DNA from: an uncultured Roseiflexaceae bacterium
GTDB taxonomy: Bacteria > Chloroflexota > Chloroflexia > Chloroflexales > Roseiflexaceae
Direction: 5' to 3'
NCBI GenBank assembly: GCA_937988885.1
Contig: CALKHR010000197.1
Location: forward strand, 6,880-70,879
DNA: 64,000 nucleotides
Made by a program: the position numbers and the translations under genes. How positions within the stretch are numbered: the first letter of the stretch is position 1; the number at the start of each line of letters is the position of its first letter. This document shows, piece after piece, positions 1 through 8,435 of this stretch. The notes under the pieces were generated by a model. That model did not search any database, was not told where the DNA came from, and saw nothing but the letters and a program-made list of their open reading frames with translations.

Positions 1-2
1 AA

Positions 3-353
3 GCCCCTGCGCCGGAGGCAGCCGCGCCAGCGCCCGAAGCGCCAGCTAAGCCGATGGCGGCGATCGGCTCGAACATGTCGGACGAGAAGAAGGCGCGTCT
101 GGAGGCGATTCGCGCGGCGAAGGCGGCAGCAAAGGCGGCACAGGAGGGTGGCGCAGCGCCAGAAGCTCCTGCACCGGAGGCAGCCGCACCAGAGACCGCA
201 GCGCCGGAGGCAGCCGCGCCAGCGCCCGAAGCACCAGCTAAGCCGGTGGCGGCGATCGGCTCGAATATGTCGGAGGAGAAGAGGGCGCGTCTGGAGGCGA
301 TCCGCGCAGCGAAGGCTGCCGCCAAGCGCGAAGCGTCCAACGACGAGTCGTAG
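3..353 (+). CDS. C-terminal tail of a complex I subunit, partial (probably NuoI)
   Basis: The reading frame is open from the window edge and ends with TAG just before nuoH, so only the C-terminal part is seen. It is an Ala/Pro/Glu-rich tail holding two copies of a helix-like motif (AAIGSNMS followed by charged EKKARLEAIRAAKAAAK-like residues). No catalytic domain is visible. By position, directly upstream of nuoH in a nuo operon, the gene is most likely nuoI, with nuoD or nuoC as alternatives; the tail itself resembles no standard subunit core. The ATG codon at 54 is internal to this frame and is not a convincing start, because the same repeat unit is already under way upstream of it. Confidence 0.5.
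   Translation, partial: APAPEAAAPAPEAPAKPMAAIGSNMSDEKKARLEAIRAAKAAAKAAQEGGAAPEAPAPEAAAPETAAPEAAAPAPEAPAKPVAAIGSNMSEEKRARLEAIRAAKAAAKREASNDES
9..341 (+). repeat. 192-nt in-frame tandem duplication in the subunit tail
   Basis: The sequence from about 9 to 200 starts again at about 201 with few differences: CCGATGGCGGCG at 51 and CCGGTGGCGGCG at 243 are 192 nt, or 64 codons, apart. The second copy is incomplete and runs into the stop codon. The duplication preserves the frame and duplicates the linker and the charged helix together. Confidence 0.8.
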
Positions 354-424
354 GTCGCTGTCGGTTCCTACCATTCCGAATGATGTATCACGCATCTGTG
401 TAATGCAGATCGGGGTTGCTAGCT

Positions 425-1735
425 ATGGTCGAAATTGTGCGCTATCTGCTCGGCGGCTGGCTCGCCGACTGGCTCATCTATCTGATCGCCTATATCATCG
501 TCACGACCATTCTGCTCATCGTGGCGCCGCTGACCATGATGATGCAGGTCTGGTTCGAGCGGCGAGCGGTGGCGCGTATGCAGGATCGGCTCGGGCCAAA
601 CCGCGTCGGTCCGGCGGGTCTGCTGCAGTCGATCGCCGATGGCGTGAAGATGTTCACCAAAGAGGATATCGTGCCCCGTGCGGCGGATCGCTGGGTGCAT
701 CTGCTGGCCCCGGTGATTGCGGTGGCGCCAGTGATGTTTATGCTGGCGGTGATCCCGTGGGGTCGCGGTGTGGTGCCCGCCACGATCAATGTCTCGGTGC
801 TGTTTGTGGTGGCGGTTTCGTCGGTCTCGGCGGTGGGCCTGATGATGGCGGGCTGGGGCTCCAACAACAAGTTTGCGTTGTTGGGCGCGATGCGAGCCGT
901 GGCGCAGATGGTGTCGTACGAGATCCCGGCGGTGATGGCGCTGGTGGGTGTGGTGCTGCTGACGGGCACGATGTCGATGGCGGTCTACCCCGAGCTCCAG
1001 AGCGGCATCCCGATCATGGGCGATACGCTGAGCAAGTACGGTGTGCCCGACCTGGGCCTGGGCTGGTTCATCTTCACGCCTGTGGGCTTCGTGGGCTTTA
1101 TCCTGTTTTACATCGCGGTGCTCGCCGAGGGTGAGCGCACGCCGTTCGATATCCCCGAGGCAGATTCCGAGATTGTGGCTGGCTACATGACCGAATACAG
1201 CGGCATGAAGTTCGCGGTGTTCTATCTGGGCCAGTTCGTGCTGAACTACGCGCTCTCGATGATCGCGGCGATCGCCTTCTTGGGCGGTTGGCAAGGCCCC
1301 GGCGTGGGCCTGCTGGTGGCGACGGGCGAGCCGTTCCTGGTCTTCTTGGGCAGCGCGTTGTCGGTGCTGTACCTGATGATCAAGGCGTGGTTCCTATTCT
1401 TCGTGATGATCTGGCTGCGCGGAGCCTTCCCTCGTTTGCGCGTCGATCAACTGATGGGTTTCGCCTGGAAGTTTCTGTTGCCGATGGCGCTGGTGAATAT
1501 CTTCAGCATTGCGATATGGGTCTCGATCCTGAATTGGGGCTCGGCTCAGGGCTTGTGGTTCCTCGATGACCTGGAGTTGTGGATGCGCCAGTTGATCGCC
1601 TTCGTTGTCACGGCGCTGATCAATGGGTTGGCCTACTACGGGTTGTTGCAGTTGAACGCCCGACCGAAGGGCTTAACCGGGGCGGATCTGGCGGAGGAGC
1701 AGGCGTTTGGTACGATTGGCCTGCCTCAGCGTTAG
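425..1735 (+). CDS. nuoH: NADH-quinone oxidoreductase subunit H
   Basis: This is the membrane subunit that joins the peripheral and membrane arms of complex I and forms most of the quinone-binding cavity. The protein (436 residues) has about eight to nine hydrophobic segments. It contains the conserved cytoplasmic loop RLGPNRVGPAGLLQSIADG and the motif GERTPFDIPEADSEIVAGY, both typical of NuoH/ND1. ATG at 425 is preferred over a TTG nine bases upstream because a CGGGG purine stretch lies ten bases before it. It is followed 46 nt later by nuoJ, in the usual H-J-K-L-M-N order without nuoI between H and J. Confidence 0.97.
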   Translation: MVEIVRYLLGGWLADWLIYLIAYIIVTTILLIVAPLTMMMQVWFERRAVARMQDRLGPNRVGPAGLLQSIADGVKMFTKEDIVPRAADRWVHLLAPVIAVAPVMFMLAVIPWGRGVVPATINVSVLFVVAVSSVSAVGLMMAGWGSNNKFALLGAMRAVAQMVSYEIPAVMALVGVVLLTGTMSMAVYPELQSGIPIMGDTLSKYGVPDLGLGWFIFTPVGFVGFILFYIAVLAEGERTPFDIPEADSEIVAGYMTEYSGMKFAVFYLGQFVLNYALSMIAAIAFLGGWQGPGVGLLVATGEPFLVFLGSALSVLYLMIKAWFLFFVMIWLRGAFPRLRVDQLMGFAWKFLLPMALVNIFSIAIWVSILNWGSAQGLWFLDDLELWMRQLIAFVVTALINGLAYYGLLQLNARPKGLTGADLAEEQAFGTIGLPQR

Positions 1736-1781
1736 CAGATGAGTGTGGTGCCTTCGTGGCATGAATCCATAGGAAAGAGCT

Positions 1782-2414
1782 ATGAACCTGCTGATTATGA
1801 TCATTTTTCTGCTGATTAGCGCGCTGATCTTGGGTTCGGCGCTAGCAGTGGTGATGGTCAAAAACCTGATTCATTCGGCGCTGTGGCTGATCGCCACGTT
1901 CTTCGGCGTGGGCGCACTCTATCTGCTGATGGAAGCCGAGTTTATCGCGGTTGTGCAGGTGTTGGTGTATGTTGGCGCGATCTCGATTTTGATCCTGTTC
2001 GCGATTATGCTGACGCGCCATGTGACGGGCGAGAACGAACGACAGTTGTATCAGCGATGGTGGGTGGCGTTGCTGGTTGCGGCGGGCTTATTCGGCTTAT
2101 TGCTGGTGCCTACGCTGCGCAACTACACTTGGCAGACGCTGGTACCGCAGGAGGGCGGTTCCTCTGGCATTGCCTCGGCGCAGGAGCTTGGCCGCGCGTT
2201 TATGAGCGAGTACCTGCTGCCGTTCGAGTTGGCCTCGGTGTTGTTGCTGGTGGCGCTGATCGGTGCGATCGTGATCGCGTTCGAGGAGCGCAGCCGCCGC
2301 CGCCGCGTGCTCACGCTCGCCGAGGAAGTCGCGCTCCGACAAAAGCAACGTGAACAGGCTGAGGCTCAAGCGCAGACGGTAGAGTCGGCGCCTTCTGCAA
2401 CGCCTGAATCGTAA
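1782..2414 (+). CDS. nuoJ: NADH-quinone oxidoreductase subunit J
   Basis: This is the membrane-arm subunit NuoJ/ND6, which contributes the pi-bulge helix that couples quinone reduction to proton pumping. It has 210 residues with about five membrane helices. It carries the family motif around AEFIAVVQVLVYVGAISIL near residues 50-68 and the pair of conserved acidic residues there. The C-terminus is a soluble charged tail (ERSRRRRVLTLAEEVALRQ) that is longer than in E. coli NuoJ. AGGAAAGAGCT before ATG 1782 is a good ribosome site. Its place between nuoH and nuoK fits the call. Confidence 0.96.
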   Translation: MNLLIMIIFLLISALILGSALAVVMVKNLIHSALWLIATFFGVGALYLLMEAEFIAVVQVLVYVGAISILILFAIMLTRHVTGENERQLYQRWWVALLVAAGLFGLLLVPTLRNYTWQTLVPQEGGSSGIASAQELGRAFMSEYLLPFELASVLLLVALIGAIVIAFEERSRRRRVLTLAEEVALRQKQREQAEAQAQTVESAPSATPES

Positions 2415-2464
2415 GCTCGGCACAACTTCGCCTCCATTTCAGCACATGACATAATGGGGTTTGT

Positions 2465-2791
2465 ATGACAACGATGGTCGATTCGGTGCCACTCCCGTGG
2501 GTGTTGATTGTGGCAGCAGGGCTGTTTTGCATCGGGTTGTTCGGGGCACTTTCGCGCCGTAATCTGGTCGGCATCCTGTTGGGTGTCGAGTTGATGCTGA
2601 ACTCCGTGAACATCAATCTGGTCGCGTTCTGGCGCTACCTAGAGCCAAATTTGGTGGCTGGCCAGGTGTTTGCGCTGTTCGTGATCACGGTGGCGGCTGC
2701 CGAGGCGGCGGTGGGTTTGGCAATGATTATTGCGATCTATCGCACTCGCCTCACGGTGAACGCAGACGAGATCGATACGCTGAAGGGCTAG
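2465..2791 (+). CDS. nuoK: NADH-quinone oxidoreductase subunit K
   Basis: This is the small three-helix subunit NuoK/ND4L of the membrane arm, related to MrpC. It has 108 residues, close to the family norm of 100. The motif GILLGVELMLNSVNINLVAF carries the conserved Glu of helix 2, and the third helix holds AEAAVGLAMIIAIYR with the second conserved Glu. It lies 50 nt after nuoJ and 81 nt before nuoL on the same strand, so it is part of the same transcript. Confidence 0.97.
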   Translation: MTTMVDSVPLPWVLIVAAGLFCIGLFGALSRRNLVGILLGVELMLNSVNINLVAFWRYLEPNLVAGQVFALFVITVAAAEAAVGLAMIIAIYRTRLTVNADEIDTLKG

Positions 2792-2872
2792 ATGTGAGAA
2801 GGTGAGCGGTGAGCGGGTGGCAAGCGCCTTGTTGCCCTTCGTCGGTTCCCTTTCCACGATTTTGAGGCTGTC

Positions 2873-5059
2873 ATGGGCATGTTTCTTCTCTACGCTTGGC
2901 TAATTCCGGCGCTGCCGTTGTTGGCATGTGTGCTGATTACCCTGACACCAATTCGCCAGAACAAATCGGCCAGTGGCTGGTTGGCGATCCTGCTAATGGC
3001 CGCTGCCACCGTGGTGGCGTTGGGGGTGGCTTGGGAGGTGTCGCAGGGCGTGCATGTCGGTGCCGATGGGCACGTGGCGATTGTCGCGCCGGGCGAGCAT
3101 GCCGAGGCTGGCGAGCACTTTAGCTTCCCCGAGGCCAATATCGTCCAGACGTTTCGCTGGGCACCCGCAGGCGGCGATCTCAGCTTCACAATGGGCTATA
3201 TGATCGATCCGGCGGTGGCGGCGATGCTGGCGATGGTGACGATCGCTTCGACCTGCATCCACCTGTTCTCGATGGGCTATATGGCCCACGACCGCCGCCA
3301 GTCGCGTTTCTTCTCGTTTATTTCGCTGTTCACCTCGGCGATGCTGCTGATGCTGATGTCGAGCAACTTGCTGTTGTTCTTCATGGCCTGGGAGGTGATG
3401 GGCCTCTGTTCATACCTGCTGATCGGCTTCTGGTACGATAAGGTCTACGCCAACCCGAAGCAGATCGCGCCTCGGCAAGCGGCGATCAAAGCGTTCATCA
3501 CCACGCGCGTCGGCGATGTGCTGTTTATGGTTGGCCTGGCGTATCTGTGGACCGAGGCTGGTTCGCTCGACTTCGGCAGCGGCGTTGGCCAGATCTTCAA
3601 CCCGGAGTTCCTGGAGCGCATCGCGCACACCGAGACAGCGCTGGGCATCAGCGTGGCCACGGGCATCGCCCTGTTGCTGTTTGCTGGCACCGTCGGCAAG
3701 TCGGCGCAGTTCCCGCTGCACGTCTGGCTGCCCGATGCGATGGAAGGCCCGACGCCTGTTTCTGCGCTGATCCACGCGGCTACGATGGTCGCGGCGGGCG
3801 TGTTCTTGGTCGGGCGCACCTTCCCGATCTTCGAGGTGAGCGGCGCGCTGCCCGTGGTGGCGTTCGTGGGCGCGTTCACCGCGCTGTTTGCGGCGCTGAT
3901 CGCGGTCGCGCAGTTCGATATCAAGCGCATCTTGGCTTACTCCACGCTGTCGCAACTCGGCTTTATGGTGGCGGCGCTGGGCATCGGCGGCTGGGTCGCG
4001 GCGATCTTCCACCTGCTGACGCACGCCTTCTTCAAGGCGCTGTTGTTCCTCGGCTCCGGCTCGGTGATCCACGGTATGGAGGCCACCGTCGGCCACGACT
4101 CGAACACCTCGCAAGATATCCGCAATATGGGCAACCTGCGGCGCTATATGCCGATCACGTGGATCACGTATATGGTTGGCTATCTGGCGCTGGCGGGATT
4201 CCCGCTGCTGGCGGGCTTCTGGAGCAAGGATGAGATCCTGGCCGATGCCTGGACGAACGGGCATTGGGTGGTTTGGCTGGTGCTGACGCTGGCGTCGTTC
4301 CTGACGGCGTTCTATATGACGCGCCAAGTCTGGTTGGTGTTCTTCGGTGAGTTCCGGGGCCACCACCCGCGCGCGCAGGAGCATGCGCATCACGCGGCGC
4401 ACGGTGAGCACGACGAGCACGCTGCGCACGGTGGCCACGACCCGCACGAGAGCCCCTGGACGATGACGACGCCGCTGATCATTTTGGCGGTGTTCGCAGC
4501 GCTGGCGGGCTACTTCAATCACCCGATTAGCGGTTTGCCTGGCTATCACGGCTTGGCGGGCTTCTTCCAAGCGCCGTCCGGCCATTTCGATGTGGTAGTG
4601 ATGGTGATCGCGACGCTGGTGGGCTTGGCGGGCATTGGCGCGGGGTATATGCTCTACCGCAATGCCTTCGCGACCGCTGACGCGCTCGACCCGCTTGAGC
4701 AGATGATGCCGGGCGTGTTTAAGGCGCTCAATCAGCGTTTGTACATCGACCAGTTCTACGGCGCGACGGTCGGCACGTTCGCGTATACGCTGGCGCTGGT
4801 GTGGCGCTGGTTCGATCGGCGCGTGCTGAACGGCCTGCTGAACGGCACCGGCGCGCTGACGATGTTCTTGGGGCGCTTGAACTTTATTATCGACGATACC
4901 GTGCTGAACGATGGCGTAGATGCGCTCTCCGATGGCACTAACCTGATGGGCGATGCGACGCGCCAAGTCGAAACGGGCAAAATCCAGGACTACGCCTCGC
5001 TGATCTTTATGGGCGTGGTGGTGCTCGGTGTGATCTACTTGTACGGCTTTGGGCAATAG
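2873..5059 (+). CDS. nuoL: NADH-quinone oxidoreductase subunit L
   Basis: This is the distal antiporter-like proton-pumping subunit (ND5). Its 728 residues are longer than the usual 610-660. The conserved core is clear: LLLFFMAWEVMGLCSYLLIGFW, the helix with FPLHVWLPDAMEGPTPVSALIHAATMV split by the usual Pro, and LLTHAFFKALLFLGSGSVIHGM. The C-terminal part, with the lateral helix and final membrane segment, is present to residue 728. An unusual histidine-rich loop (11 His in 29 residues, 497-525) sits between two membrane helices, followed by a second hydrophobic block. Expected to work with the two NuoM copies and NuoN as proton channels. Confidence 0.97.
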   Translation: MGMFLLYAWLIPALPLLACVLITLTPIRQNKSASGWLAILLMAAATVVALGVAWEVSQGVHVGADGHVAIVAPGEHAEAGEHFSFPEANIVQTFRWAPAGGDLSFTMGYMIDPAVAAMLAMVTIASTCIHLFSMGYMAHDRRQSRFFSFISLFTSAMLLMLMSSNLLLFFMAWEVMGLCSYLLIGFWYDKVYANPKQIAPRQAAIKAFITTRVGDVLFMVGLAYLWTEAGSLDFGSGVGQIFNPEFLERIAHTETALGISVATGIALLLFAGTVGKSAQFPLHVWLPDAMEGPTPVSALIHAATMVAAGVFLVGRTFPIFEVSGALPVVAFVGAFTALFAALIAVAQFDIKRILAYSTLSQLGFMVAALGIGGWVAAIFHLLTHAFFKALLFLGSGSVIHGMEATVGHDSNTSQDIRNMGNLRRYMPITWITYMVGYLALAGFPLLAGFWSKDEILADAWTNGHWVVWLVLTLASFLTAFYMTRQVWLVFFGEFRGHHPRAQEHAHHAAHGEHDEHAAHGGHDPHESPWTMTTPLIILAVFAALAGYFNHPISGLPGYHGLAGFFQAPSGHFDVVVMVIATLVGLAGIGAGYMLYRNAFATADALDPLEQMMPGVFKALNQRLYIDQFYGATVGTFAYTLALVWRWFDRRVLNGLLNGTGALTMFLGRLNFIIDDTVLNDGVDALSDGTNLMGDATRQVETGKIQDYASLIFMGVVVLGVIYLYGFGQ
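4361..4447 (+). other. Histidine-rich loop within NuoL
   Basis: These 29 codons (residues 497-525) encode 11 histidines spaced among Ala, Gly, Glu and Asp, between two membrane segments. It is a possible metal- or proton-binding loop, but could equally be a flexible spacer. The reading frame and codon use are those of the rest of nuoL. Confidence 0.7.
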
Positions 5060-5117
5060 AATGCCGTGCGGTGGTGCTGCGCACGGGCCGCACGCGAACA
5101 GATAAGTCGGAGTGCAG

Positions 5118-6764
5118 ATGTCGTATCTTGCAATAAGCGATGCCCCCTGGCTCACCTTGCTCGTGCTGTCGCCGCTGGTCGGCTCGCTGCTGATGGCCGT
5201 GCTGGGCGCGGCGCGCGCGAGCGATGCGCTGACCAAGCAGATCGCGACGCTGTGGTCGCTGGTGCCGCTGGGCTTGGCGCTGTGGGTCTGGGCGCTCTTT
5301 GATCCGACAGCGGTCGCCGATGGCCAGGGCGTGGTGCAGGTGGTCGATAAGATTCCCTGGATCGACGCTATCAAGGTCGATTATTTCTTGGGCGTGGATG
5401 GTATCAGCTTGCCGCTGGTGATCCTGACCGCTGTGATGACGCCGATCGCGATGCTGGCGTCGTTCGGTGTGAACGAGCGCACCAAGATGTATTTCGCGCT
5501 GTTGTTCTTGATCGAAGCGGCGATGCTCGGCTACTTCGTGTCGCTGAACTTCTTCTTCTTCTTTATCTTCTGGGAGTTCAGCCTTGTGCCGGCCTTCTTC
5601 TTGATCCAGAACTGGGGCCGCAACCCGGAGAAGCGCCGTTCGGCTGCGTTTACGTTTTTTGTCTATACGATGGGCGGCTCGGTGGGCATGCTGCTGCTGT
5701 TCCAGTTCCTGTATCTGGCGACGAACGCGGCAGGCATCCCAACCTTCGATCTGATCACGCTGGGGCGGCTCGGTCAGGGCATCGAGGCTGGGCAGCCGAA
5801 TTTGCAGACGATCATCTACAACTACGTGAACGAGTTGGGCATCGTGCAGTATCTGGGCCCGTACCCGTTGCTGTATAGTTCGATTGCGTTCTGGGTCGTC
5901 TTCATCGCCTTTGCGATCAAGTTGGCAGTGTGGCCGTTCCATGCTTGGCTGCCCGATACGTATGCCGAGGCTCCCACGGCTGGCTCGATCCTGCTGCCCG
6001 CTGTGATGTCGAAGATGGGCGCGTACGGTATGCTGCGCATCCTGCTGCCGTTCGTGCCGGAGGCGTCGCAGTACTTCGGCTATGTGATCGGCGCGCTGGC
6101 GTTGATCGGGATCGTGGCTGGTGCGTTTGGCGCGTTGGCCTACACGGGCGGCGATGTGAAGCGCTTGGTGGCGTACACCTCGATCAACCATATGGGCTAC
6201 GTGGCGCTGGCGATTGCGGCTGCGGCTGCGCTGGGCACTGCCGATGCGCAGAGCCGTGCGCTGGCGATCAACGGCGCGCAGATGCAGATGGTGGCGCACG
6301 GCCTTTCGACCGGCGCGCTGTTCCTGCTGATCGGGATGCTGTACGAGCGCACTGGCACCTATATGCTGAGCGATTTGGGCGGCTTGCGCGCCACGATGCC
6401 GTTGTTCTCAGGCGTGATGGGCGTGGCGATGTTCGCGAACCTGGGCCTGCCGGGTTTGGCGGGGTTCGTGGGCGAGTTCTTCATCTTCCGTGGCGCCTGG
6501 GCGAGCCTGCCGTTCTTCACGCTGCTGGCGACGATTGGCTTAGTGGTGACGGCGCTGGCGCTTTTGCAGATGTACTCGCGGATCTTCAATGGCCCGCTGA
6601 ACGCACGCTGGAAGAATGTCGCCGATATGCGTTTGGTCAGCCGCGAGTTTTTGGCGGTGGCCCCGTTGCTGTTGGCGTTGCTGGTGCTGGGTATTTACCC
6701 CGCGCCGATTATGGATCTGGCGAATCAGGCGGTGACTGCGCTGGTGCAGGTGTTCGCCAGCTAA
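5118..6764 (+). CDS. nuoM: NADH-quinone oxidoreductase subunit M, first copy
   Basis: This is an antiporter-like proton-pumping subunit (ND4) of 548 residues. It shows the family hallmarks FFFIFWEFSLVPAFFLIQNWG near residue 150, AVWPFHAWLPDTYAEAPTAGSILL near 275, and MVAHGLSTGALFLLIGMLYERTG. ATG at 5118 is chosen over a GTG at 5112 because GGAG at 5109-5112 sits five bases before it. A paralog follows at 6864; the two share the same motifs but differ clearly, so this is an old duplication. Two nuoM genes in one nuo operon are known from Chloroflexota and, as NdhD paralogs, from cyanobacteria. Confidence 0.96.
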   Translation: MSYLAISDAPWLTLLVLSPLVGSLLMAVLGAARASDALTKQIATLWSLVPLGLALWVWALFDPTAVADGQGVVQVVDKIPWIDAIKVDYFLGVDGISLPLVILTAVMTPIAMLASFGVNERTKMYFALLFLIEAAMLGYFVSLNFFFFFIFWEFSLVPAFFLIQNWGRNPEKRRSAAFTFFVYTMGGSVGMLLLFQFLYLATNAAGIPTFDLITLGRLGQGIEAGQPNLQTIIYNYVNELGIVQYLGPYPLLYSSIAFWVVFIAFAIKLAVWPFHAWLPDTYAEAPTAGSILLPAVMSKMGAYGMLRILLPFVPEASQYFGYVIGALALIGIVAGAFGALAYTGGDVKRLVAYTSINHMGYVALAIAAAAALGTADAQSRALAINGAQMQMVAHGLSTGALFLLIGMLYERTGTYMLSDLGGLRATMPLFSGVMGVAMFANLGLPGLAGFVGEFFIFRGAWASLPFFTLLATIGLVVTALALLQMYSRIFNGPLNARWKNVADMRLVSREFLAVAPLLLALLVLGIYPAPIMDLANQAVTALVQVFAS

Positions 6765-6863
6765 GCATGGATAATGGTGCGGTTTGCGCACGCTTGCGCT
6801 GAGCGTTTGTGCATTGAGCAGCCGACGAGCGTGTAGACGCGCAGGAGAAGCAAGAGGGCTTGC

Positions 6864-8384
6864 ATGCATTTGTATGATTTGCCGACGAATATTCCCTGGT
6901 TGAGCCTGATCTGGCTCAGCTTGCTGGTGCCTGCACTGCTGATTATCGTGATCCCGCCGCAGCAACGCGAAACCATCCGTTGGGTTGGCACGATCTTCTC
7001 CGGTATCTCGCTTGTGCTGTCGCTGCTGGTCTATTTCGGCTACGATTACACCAGCGCCCAGAAACTCCAGTTTGTCGAGCAGGTGCCGTGGTTGCCGCAG
7101 GTCGGCATCAACTATATCTTGGGTGTCGATGGCGTTAGCCTGCCGATGTTGATCCTAAACGGCTTGGTGATCTTCACCGGCGCGCTGATCAGTTGGAATA
7201 TCGAGGACCGCACGCGCGAGTATTGGGTGTTGCTGCTGCTGTTGGCGGCGGGCGTCTATGGCGTATTTGCGGCGCTAGACTTGTTCCTGTTCTTCGTGTT
7301 TTATGAGCTGGCTGTGCTGCCGATGTACCTGTTGATCGGCATTTGGGGCAGCACGCGCAAAGAGTACGGCGCGATGAAGCTGACGCTGTACTTGATGGCT
7401 GGCTCGGCCTTTGTAATCATCGGGATGCTGGCGCTGTTCTTTGGCAGCGGCCTGTACACCTTCGATATGCGGGTGCTGTCGCAATCGGCGCTGTTCCCCC
7501 GCAATTTCCAGATCGCGTTCTTCCCGCCGCTGTTCCTGGGCTTCGCGGTGCTGGCTGGTATGTTCCCCTTCCACACGTGGTCGCCGACCGGACACGTGGC
7601 GGCTCCTACGGCTGTCTCGATGCTGCACGCTGGCGTGCTGATGAAGCTCGGCGCGTACGGCTGTTTGCGGGCGGCGATGTGGCTGATGCCTGAAGGCGCG
7701 AACTACTGGCTGTTGCCGATCGCGATCGCGACGCTGATCAACGCGGTGTACGGCGCTTCGATCGCGATGACGCAGCGCGACTTTAAGTTTATGATCGGCT
7801 ACTCGTCGGTGAGCCATATGGGCTTGGTGATCATGGGCTTGGCCGCCGCAAACGAGATCGGCTTGATCGGTGCGGTGCTGCAGATGTTCGCGCACGGCAT
7901 TATGACGGCGCTGTTCTTCGCGGTGGTTGGGCGGATGATCTACGAGCGCACGCACACGCGCCAGTTCCCCGAACTCGGCGGCCTCGCCAAGGTGATGCCG
8001 TTCGCCTCGTTTGTGTTCGTGTTGGCTGGCTTGTCCTCGATGGGTATGCCGGGCTTCGCGGGCTTCTGGGCCGAGTTCAATATCTTTATGGGGATGTGGG
8101 CGCGCTTCCCGCTGATCGCGATTTTGGCGGCGATCTCCATCCCGATCACTGCCGCGTATATTTTGCGGGCGATCTATGTGGTGTTCTTCGGCGAACTTCG
8201 CGATAAGAGCTTCCTACGCTTGCCGCCGCTGACCTGGCAGGAGTACGCAGGAGCGGCGATCTTGGCGGTGGTGTTGGTTCTTTCTGGCGTCTACCCGAGC
8301 TTCTTGACCGAGCCGATCAGCAGCGGCGTGGCACCGCTGGCCGAGGCGCTGCAGCGGGCTGGAACGCTGTCGTTGGGCAGATAG
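6864..8384 (+). CDS. nuoM: NADH-quinone oxidoreductase subunit M, second copy
   Basis: This is a second NuoM/ND4-type proton-pumping subunit, 506 residues, 99 nt downstream of the first. It shows FLFFVFYELAVLPMYLLIGIWG, MFPFHTWSPTGHVAAPTAVSMLHAGVLMKLGAYG, and MFAHGIMTALFFAVVGRMIYERTHTR. Compared with the first copy the N-terminus is shorter and the mid-protein loop differs (RDFKFMIGYSSVSHMG). Both copies keep the Glu in the WE/YE helix and the Lys that are needed for pumping, so neither looks degenerate. Its existence beside the first copy implies either a longer membrane arm or alternative subunits. Confidence 0.95.
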   Translation: MHLYDLPTNIPWLSLIWLSLLVPALLIIVIPPQQRETIRWVGTIFSGISLVLSLLVYFGYDYTSAQKLQFVEQVPWLPQVGINYILGVDGVSLPMLILNGLVIFTGALISWNIEDRTREYWVLLLLLAAGVYGVFAALDLFLFFVFYELAVLPMYLLIGIWGSTRKEYGAMKLTLYLMAGSAFVIIGMLALFFGSGLYTFDMRVLSQSALFPRNFQIAFFPPLFLGFAVLAGMFPFHTWSPTGHVAAPTAVSMLHAGVLMKLGAYGCLRAAMWLMPEGANYWLLPIAIATLINAVYGASIAMTQRDFKFMIGYSSVSHMGLVIMGLAAANEIGLIGAVLQMFAHGIMTALFFAVVGRMIYERTHTRQFPELGGLAKVMPFASFVFVLAGLSSMGMPGFAGFWAEFNIFMGMWARFPLIAILAAISIPITAAYILRAIYVVFFGELRDKSFLRLPPLTWQEYAGAAILAVVLVLSGVYPSFLTEPISSGVAPLAEALQRAGTLSLGR

Positions 8385-8435
8385 TGCGGGTGTGCGCACG
8401 CCCACCCGAGGACTCAGAATGTTAGGAGTAGAACG

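Noticed and set aside
3410..5374. Very long open frame on the minus strand opposite nuoL
   Set aside because: It is a shadow of nuoL in a GC-rich gene: Arg/His/Gln-rich, with no domain, and it covers the conserved NuoL core.
5007..6299. Long open frame on the minus strand opposite the first nuoM
   Set aside because: The composition is Arg/His/Gln-rich as in antisense of GC-rich genes, with no ribosome site or domain.
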